From positions 1 through 64,000 of the forward strand of contig CAZIUE010000005.1 in assembly GCA_964542535.1 (NCBI GenBank): 64,000 nucleotides of DNA, in the 5' to 3' direction. The position numbers and the translations under genes are program-made. A model generated the notes under the pieces. The model did not search any database, was not told where the DNA came from, and worked only from the letters and a program-made list of their open reading frames with translations. Of the stretch, positions 60,914-64,000 are shown piece after piece (position 1 is the stretch's first letter; every line of letters starts with the position of its first letter). The DNA is from Pseudopelobacter sp964542535. GTDB taxonomy: Bacteria; Desulfobacterota; Desulfuromonadia; Geobacterales; Pseudopelobacteraceae.

Positions 60914-61225
60914 TTACAGATAGGAACAGCAGTAGTCCGCGACCGCCGGCACCTTCATCAGGAAGACCGCGTTTGCCGGGACCTGGAACGACTCACCGGC
61001 GGCGACGGCTTTCCAGCAGCACTCCTCCTTCAGCCGCCATTCCAGGCTGCCGGAGAGGATCTCCATAACCTCGGCGGCCCCGGTGGAGAATTCATAGTCG
61101 CCGGCCTGCATGATGCCCAGGGTCTTTTTCGTGCCGTCGGGGAAGAGGACGGTATGACTGACGACCTTGCCGTCGAAATAGATGTTGGCCTTCTTGATAA
61201 CCGTAACGTTCGAAAATTCGGACAT
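60914..61225 (-). CDS. ppnP: Pyrimidine/purine nucleoside phosphorylase
   Basis: A 103-residue cupin of the PpnP (YaiE, DUF1255) family, which splits nucleosides with phosphate. Typical sequence: NVTVIKKANIYFDGKVVSHT, GIMQAGDYEFSTGAAEVMEI and GESFQVPANAVFLMKV. GGAGG lies 4 bases before the ATG. Alone between gluQ and the HDOD-GGDEF gene. Confidence 0.92.
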   Translation of the reverse strand: MSEFSNVTVIKKANIYFDGKVVSHTVLFPDGTKKTLGIMQAGDYEFSTGAAEVMEILSGSLEWRLKEECCWKAVAAGESFQVPANAVFLMKVPAVADYCCSYL

Positions 61226-61346
61226 GCTGCCTCCTGGCGTAGTGTGGTGGAACGGTTATACCCGCAACCCGTCCCCTGGGGCAAAGGAAAAAACCGCGGC
61301 AGAGGGGCGTGAGGGACCCGGCCCCGGCCGCCTCTCCGGGGGTAGG

Positions 61347-62864
61347 CTATTTTTCGGGAAACTTCAGGGCGCGAGTGCTGTTTTTACCGCTGTGCTTGGC
61401 GATGTACAGGGCCTTGTCGGCGATATCGATGATCTGCTCCCGGGTTCTGCTGCCCAGGCTGGCGCCGTAGCTGGTCAAGCCGACGCTGATGGTGGTCCTG
61501 ATCTGGATCTCCCCCACGCTGGTGTTCAGCCCCTGAACCCGGGATCGCAGGTTTTCAGCCACGGCGATAGCGCTGGAAAAGTCGGTCTCGGGCATGATGA
61601 TGACGAACTCGTCCCCACCGTAACGGGCGAAGATATCGGTGGCGCGCAGCAGGTCCTGCACGGTCTTGCCGATGTTGATCAGCAGCAGGTCGCCCACGGT
61701 ATGGCCGTGGGTGTCGTTGACGCTCTTGAAGTTGTCCACATCGAAGATGACCAGAGAAAACTGGCGCTGGTAGCGCTGGGCGCGGATGAGCTCCTTGTCC
61801 AGCGCCTCCTGGAAGAAGCGGCGGTTGTAGACTCCGGTCAGGCTGTCCCGGAAGGCCAGCTCGCGGTGCATGACGTTGGTGTCGTGTAGTTCCCGGGCGC
61901 GCTTCTCCGCTTTCTCCCTGGCCAGTTGCAGTTCGATGGCCTGGAGCTCGTAGGAGTCGTGCAGGCTGGCCAGCTGCTGGTTGGCCTCCTGCAGGATCAG
62001 CTCCAGGGGCCGCATGGCGTCTTCCGGAATCTCGAAGGTGGCCAGCACCTCGAAGGCCCGGGCTCCCACCGCCTCGATCAGGGCCTCGACCTCCTTGCCC
62101 AGCAGGCCGAAGGTCTCGTAAAGGATGTGGCGGGCACGCCTGATCTTGTCCGCGTCCTGGGTACCGCAATGGAAGGAGGCCAGACAGTCGGCAACGCAGA
62201 GGATGTCGTTCTGGCGCCGGTGCTGGTCCGGTACAGTCTCGGCCGAATGGTGGTATCTGATGGGGGCGTAGATCTCTTCGGGGATCTGCCAATTCTTGAG
62301 CAGCGCCGCTCCCAGCTCCTGGTGACTGAACCCGAACACGCGGCGTTCGGCATCGCACAGGGGAACCCCCTCGTCTTTCCTGATCCGGAATACGCGCTGA
62401 TACTCATCGGGGTCCCTGCCGTGCATGACCGGAATGCCGATGTCCTGGAGCAGGGCAATGACGAAGATGTCCCGGTCCGGAGCTCCCACCAGGGTGGCGA
62501 TCAGTTCCGCAGCAACGGCGGCGGTCAGGGCCCGCCGCCAGAAGGTGGTCGTATCAAACGAGGACGACGGGACCAGCTGGAATTCCGTGACAATCACGAA
62601 GGAGAGAGCAATGTTGGTGACGCTGTTGGAGCCCAGCAGGGCCAGCGCCCTCTCAATGCTGGTCACCCTGTTGCCGGGGGAGAAGAACGAAGAATTGGCG
62701 GCCCGCAGCACCCGCGCCGTCAGGGCCGGGTCGGACTCGATCAGATAGGCCAGGTCCAGGAAGGTGAAGTCGTCCCGACGCACCTCTTCCAGAATCCTGA
62801 CCGCGATCAGCGGCGGAGATGGGAGCCGAACCTTGCCGGAAATCAGATCCTGGACGGAATGCAT
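61347..62864 (-). CDS. HDOD-domain diguanylate cyclase
   Basis: About 505 residues. The N-terminal HDOD domain (about 15-215: LPSPPLIAVRILEEVRRDDF, ALTARVLRAANSSFF, ALALLGSNSVTNIAL) is a regulatory module. A coiled coil (about 290-330) and a GGDEF domain follow, with DSLTGVYNRRFFQEAL and RYGGDEFVIIMPE, so cyclase activity is expected. RATD before GGDEF fits the RxxD inhibitory site for c-di-GMP. The ATG at 62864 follows GGAGG by 10 bases; the longer frame adds 12 residues. Confidence 0.92.
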   Translation of the reverse strand: MHSVQDLISGKVRLPSPPLIAVRILEEVRRDDFTFLDLAYLIESDPALTARVLRAANSSFFSPGNRVTSIERALALLGSNSVTNIALSFVIVTEFQLVPSSSFDTTTFWRRALTAAVAAELIATLVGAPDRDIFVIALLQDIGIPVMHGRDPDEYQRVFRIRKDEGVPLCDAERRVFGFSHQELGAALLKNWQIPEEIYAPIRYHHSAETVPDQHRRQNDILCVADCLASFHCGTQDADKIRRARHILYETFGLLGKEVEALIEAVGARAFEVLATFEIPEDAMRPLELILQEANQQLASLHDSYELQAIELQLAREKAEKRARELHDTNVMHRELAFRDSLTGVYNRRFFQEALDKELIRAQRYQRQFSLVIFDVDNFKSVNDTHGHTVGDLLLINIGKTVQDLLRATDIFARYGGDEFVIIMPETDFSSAIAVAENLRSRVQGLNTSVGEIQIRTTISVGLTSYGASLGSRTREQIIDIADKALYIAKHSGKNSTRALKFPEK

Positions 62865-62907
62865 GGGTACGCTACCTCCGCGTCGTTGCTGGATACTCAC
62901 ACCGTTC

Positions 62908-62924
62908 CGGCCGCCCGGCGGCCG
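62908..62924 (-). terminator. GC hairpin between hemD and the HDOD gene
   Basis: CGGCCGC, CCG, GCGGCCG: a 7-bp stem just after the hemD stop on the minus strand, without a U-tract. It may be a partial terminator. Confidence 0.3.
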
Positions 62925-62934
62925 CTACGCTCAC

Positions 62935-64000
62935 TTACTGCGTCAGGAAGGCCTCGATGGCATCGGTCAGGGCCGCAAGGGTATATTCGGCCGGTTCGAC
63001 GTCCACCTTGAGCCCCAAAGCCCGACAGCTTCGCGACGTTACCGGCCCGATGGAGGCGATGGCCACCCCTTTGAGCATGTCCAGCATGCGGTCTTCTCCC
63101 AGCATGCTGGCAAGGTTGCGCACCGTGGACGACGAGGTGAAGGTAATGCAGTCCACCGAGCGTTTCTCCAGGGCAAACACCGCCTCGGCCGGCAGTCGTT
63201 CGGGAAGCACCGTGCGGTAGGCGATGGGCGCATCCACCCGTGCCCCCATGGCGGTCAGTTCCCGGGGGAGCAGGTCCCGTGCCCGGTCAGCGCAGGGATA
63301 GAGAATCCTGGCGCCCCGGATGTCCAGTCGGGAAAACTCGGCCACCACCCCCTCGGCCTTGTAGTCCCGGGAGACCATATCGGCCGTGATGCCGAACCCC
63401 TTGATTTTCTCGGCCGTCTTGGGTCCAACGGCGCAGACCCGGCACCCCGCCAGGGCCCGGGCGTCAAGGCCGAGGCTGTCCAGACGTCTGAAGAAGCAGC
63501 GCACCGCATTGGCCGAAGTGAGCACGATCCAATCGTAGGAGGAGAGCCCGCCCAGGGCCTCATCCAGCGGCTGCCACTGCTCCGGTTCCACCAGCCGGAT
63601 TGTGGGGCATTCGATCACCTCCGCGCCCCGCAGGGAGAGCATGCCGGAGAACTCCCCGGCCTGGACGGCGGCGCGGGTAACCATGATCCGCTTGCCGAAC
63701 AGCGGACGATCGTCGAACCAGGCCAGCCGGTCCCGCAGCCTGACCACATCCCCCACCACGGTTACCGCCGGCGGCTTGAAGGCGATCTTCTCGGCCCGGT
63801 CGGCGATGTCCGCCAGGGTGCCGGTCAGCACCTGCTGTTTCGGCGTGGTGCCCCAGCGCACCAGGGCCACCGGCGTCTCGGGTCCCTTGCCGTGCTTCAT
63901 CAGCCGCTCCATGTTGCGGCGCAGGGTGCTGACCCCCATGTAGAAGACCACCGTGCCGTTGCCATGGGAAATGCGCTCCCAGTCGATGGTGGACTCGTCC
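62935..64000 (-). CDS. hemD: Uroporphyrinogen-III methyltransferase / synthase fusion, C-terminal part
   Basis: The frame continues past the right edge, so the N-terminal part is missing. The first visible residues (DESTIDWERISHGNGTVVFY, then MGVSTLRRNMERLMKHG) are the end of a CobA/SUMT methyltransferase, with PPAVTVVGDVV as its last strand. From about residue 100 of the visible part comes HemD, uroporphyrinogen-III synthase (KRIMVTRAAVQAGEFSGML, DWIVLTSANAVRCFFRRL, CITFTSSSTVRNLASML). The fusion covers two steps at the siroheme/cobalamin branch of tetrapyrrole synthesis and is known in Geobacter-like bacteria and clostridia. Confidence 0.93.
   Translation of the reverse strand, partial: DESTIDWERISHGNGTVVFYMGVSTLRRNMERLMKHGKGPETPVALVRWGTTPKQQVLTGTLADIADRAEKIAFKPPAVTVVGDVVRLRDRLAWFDDRPLFGKRIMVTRAAVQAGEFSGMLSLRGAEVIECPTIRLVEPEQWQPLDEALGGLSSYDWIVLTSANAVRCFFRRLDSLGLDARALAGCRVCAVGPKTAEKIKGFGITADMVSRDYKAEGVVAEFSRLDIRGARILYPCADRARDLLPRELTAMGARVDAPIAYRTVLPERLPAEAVFALEKRSVDCITFTSSSTVRNLASMLGEDRMLDMLKGVAIASIGPVTSRSCRALGLKVDVEPAEYTLAALTDAIEAFLTQ

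Noticed and set aside
62935..64000. CobA-HemD fusion as a novelty
   Set aside because: This fusion is well known in several bacterial groups, including Geobacter relatives.
1..64000. tRNA, rRNA and CRISPR loci
   Set aside because: Reading by eye found no tRNA T-loop plus acceptor combination, no rRNA-like stretch and no regularly spaced repeats. A tRNAscan or CRISPR search was not possible here.

Overview
The window looks like one chromosomal piece of a Gram-negative, polarly flagellated deltaproteobacterium of the Geobacter/Pelobacter type. This is inferred from gene content: many TPR and HDOD/GGDEF proteins, a sigma54 activator with its kinase, a CobA-HemD fusion, TolQ, and a short flagellin accompanied by FlbT and FlaF. 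No rRNA, tRNA, CRISPR array or complete insertion sequence was found.

Layout. (1) 1-2454, minus strand: tolQ (cut by the left edge), a nitrilase-family amidase, a 60-residue protein and trxB. (2) 2.8-16.4 kb: a flagellin locus. It holds fliC, an unnamed flagellar-type gene, flbT and flaF, surrounded by very large TPR-glycosyltransferases: a tandemly duplicated TPR/GT-B protein, a GT41 O-GlcNAc-transferase-like protein, a triple GT2/TPR protein and TPR proteins. (3) 16.6-30.6 kb, minus strand: a glycan-assembly block with five radical-SAM domains, one of them inside a GT2-B12/rSAM-GT2-GT2 polypeptide, plus a HAD-type protein, an FkbM methyltransferase and a GT4. Three of these proteins carry a similar N-terminal Rossmann-like domain. 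The stretch from about 20.7 to 27.1 kb is clearly more AT-rich than its flanks. (4) 30.6-35.3 kb: a tightly overlapping CDP-3,6-dideoxyhexose operon (rfbF, rfbG, rfbH, an RmlC-like epimerase and an SDR reductase), whose make-up resembles the CDP-ascarylose pathway. (5) 35.4-38.3 kb: a sensor kinase and sigma54-dependent regulator pair.

(6) 38.4-43.1 kb: an outer-membrane beta-barrel lipoprotein, an Smr protein, an OmpA-like lipoprotein, a receiver protein, a 37-residue membrane peptide and cysM. (7) 43.3-49.7 kb, plus strand: acyl/aryl-CoA ligase, acyl carrier protein, amidohydrolase and an LplT-PlsC-Aas fusion. (8) 50-52.5 kb: a zinc-ribbon membrane protein, a periplasmic glutaredoxin, a DUF2238 protein and a permuted-papain amidase. 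(9) 52.5-57 kb: an AT-rich accessory island with a small PDZ protein, a gene apparently frameshifted at an A7 run, an overlapping ATPase and PD-(D/E)XK nuclease pair (a candidate defence module), a StbDE-type toxin-antitoxin pair, a membrane protein and several related repeats. (10) 57-64 kb: cell-wall genes (LprI-like protein, amidase, second permuted-papain amidase), gluQ, ppnP, an HDOD-GGDEF protein and cobA-hemD (cut by the right edge).

Read together, regions 2-5 are best explained as machinery that builds and attaches an unusual sugar to flagellin or another surface structure. The sugar's identity, the acceptor and the roles of the radical-SAM enzymes are inference. Many start codons below were moved inward from the longest open frame to match a Shine-Dalgarno site.
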